Of a stretch of DNA of 7,276 nucleotides, positions 6,602 to 7,276 are shown in pieces. The stretch is from Viridibacillus sp050279675 (lineage in GTDB: Bacteria; Bacillota; Bacilli; Bacillales_A; Planococcaceae). Both the position numbers and the translations under genes were made by a program. The notes beneath the pieces are model-generated. The model was not told where the DNA came from. It saw only the letters and a list, made by a program, of their open reading frames with translations, and did not search any database. The DNA lies in assembly GCF_050279675.1 (NCBI RefSeq), contig NZ_JBNNUK010000040.1:1-7276 (forward strand), read 5' to 3'. Position 1 is the stretch's first letter. Every line of letters starts with the position of its first letter.

Positions 6602-7276
6602 ATGGCAATAAAGTACTTTCTTAATAAACGTATTCCGCCTTATAAAATATATACGTATGTTAATCAAAAACCAACTGTGAACGCCATTAGCGCTGTGCAA
6701 GATCATTCGAATCGTATACAAGGAGTTATGGGGCTAGCTGGCAAGCATATGGCAGCTGTGAGCATGGCTCAGGATAATTGGAAGCATGCACAAGGAGTTA
6801 TGGGGTTAGCTGGCAAGCATATGGCAGCTGTGAGCGTTGCTCAGGATAATTGGAAGCATGCACAAGGAGTTATGGGGTTAGCTGGCAAGCATATGGCAGC
6901 TGTGAGCGTTGCTCAGGATAATTGGAAGCATGCANNNNNNNNNNNNNNNNNNNNNNNNNNNNNNNNNNNNNNNNNNNNNNNNNNNNNNNNNNNNNNNNNN
7001 NNNNNNNNNNNNNNNNNNNNNNNNNNNNNNNNNACAAGGAGTTATGGGGTTAGCTGGCAAGCATATGAACGCCATGCGTGCTATACAAGAGCATTGGAGT
7101 ATATCACTTAAAAATATACTGTCAGATTTAGATGAAAAATATAAATATCGTAGCAAACAATATAAATTTCAGACTAAAGCTCATGAACAACAATGGTATC
7201 TCGATGAAGAATTAGTAGACCATTTATTAGAAAATCAAGTTACAGTTTTTGATGAGGATAAAGTGATTGAATATAT
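6602..7276 (+). CDS. Tandem 24-residue-repeat protein, 3' end outside the window
   Basis: The ATG at 6602 follows AGGAG (6587-6591) by ten bases; a GTG at 6596 in the same frame is too close to that site. The N-terminus (MAIKYFLNKRIPPYKIYTYV) has no export signal, so the product is probably cytoplasmic. From residue 40 it consists of 24-residue units QGVMGLAGKHMAAVSVAQDNWKHA, likely alpha-helical, with three full copies before the run of N. Degenerate half units flank the array: NAISAVQDHSNRI before it and NAMRAIQEHWSI after it, so the array grew from an older, more varied repeat. After the gap the right frame starts at CAA 7035 and stays open to the window end through a charged, probably helical region (LSDLDEKYKYRSKQYKFQ, then EELVDHLLENQ). 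The run of N does not preserve frame, so a direct translation wrongly ends at 7111. I do not recognise the family. Confidence 0.7.
6719..6934 (+). repeat. Three 72-bp tandem repeats, continuing after the gap
   Basis: Units begin with CAAGGAGTTATGGGG at 6719, 6791 and 6863. Units two and three are identical; unit one differs at one silent base (CTA/TTA) and in one codon (ATG/GTT). A fourth, partial unit resumes at 7035-7067 with the same bases as units two and three. The near identity, including silent positions, points to recent expansion or homogenisation, and the copy number is probably variable. Confidence 0.95.
6935..7033. other. Assembly gap of 99 N inside the repeat array
   Basis: The N run starts at the exact first base of what would be the next 72-bp unit and ends one base before the last base of a unit. 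An in-phase gap would need a multiple of 72 minus one (71, 143 and so on). Ninety-nine fits neither the repeat nor the reading frame, so the gap length is an estimate and the true copy number is unknown. Confidence 0.95.

Noticed and set aside
6719..7067. CRISPR array as an explanation of the repeats
   Set aside because: The 72-bp units are directly joined without spacers, keep an open reading frame and code for a regular 24-residue protein repeat.

Overview
The window is AT-rich DNA of a low-GC Gram-positive bacterium, most likely a Bacillus (possibly the B. cereus group). The genes use strong AGGAGG-type ribosome binding sites, GTG and TTG starts are common, there are Gram-positive signal peptides and stem-loop/T-run terminators, and the broken DNA ligase D resembles the Bacillus type. 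It reads as accessory or decaying chromosome, not as a core operon.

Layout. Positions 1-333 hold the 3' end of an unrecognised gene, followed by about 390 bases with no supported gene. Positions 725-3687 form a block bounded by two diverged inverted copies of a small secreted-protein gene (751-1196 on -, 3240-3660 on +). Between the copies lie two pseudogenes pointing away from each other: a HEPN-like gene (1394-1788, -) and a ligD remnant (1917-2861, +) that has lost its 5' end and much of the polymerase domain. Both secreted-protein copies have a good ribosome binding site and a GTG start, but each is put out of frame by one base in a T tract inside the signal peptide. The HEPN-like and ligD remnants also carry shifts of one base, mostly at homopolymers.

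From 3702 the genes look intact. A terminator at 3702-3746 is followed by a membrane-anchored or exported protein with a PepSY-like region and Asp-box (beta-propeller) repeats (3937-5415). Next come an exported 3D-domain-like protein (5496-6026) and a terminator (6133-6158). These two genes are 80 bases apart on the same strand with no hairpin terminator between them, so they may be co-transcribed and act at the cell surface.

The right end has about 440 bases without a convincing gene, containing a perfect 15-bp inverted repeat (6356-6390). It is followed by a gene built of 24-residue (72-bp) near-identical tandem repeats (6602 to the window end), interrupted by a 99-base run of N that starts exactly at a repeat boundary and whose length does not keep the reading frame.

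The points most worth a second look are the homopolymer frameshifts in both signal-peptide paralogs (switching, decay or sequence error) and the unrecognised 72-bp repeat gene. Nothing here proves a new system.
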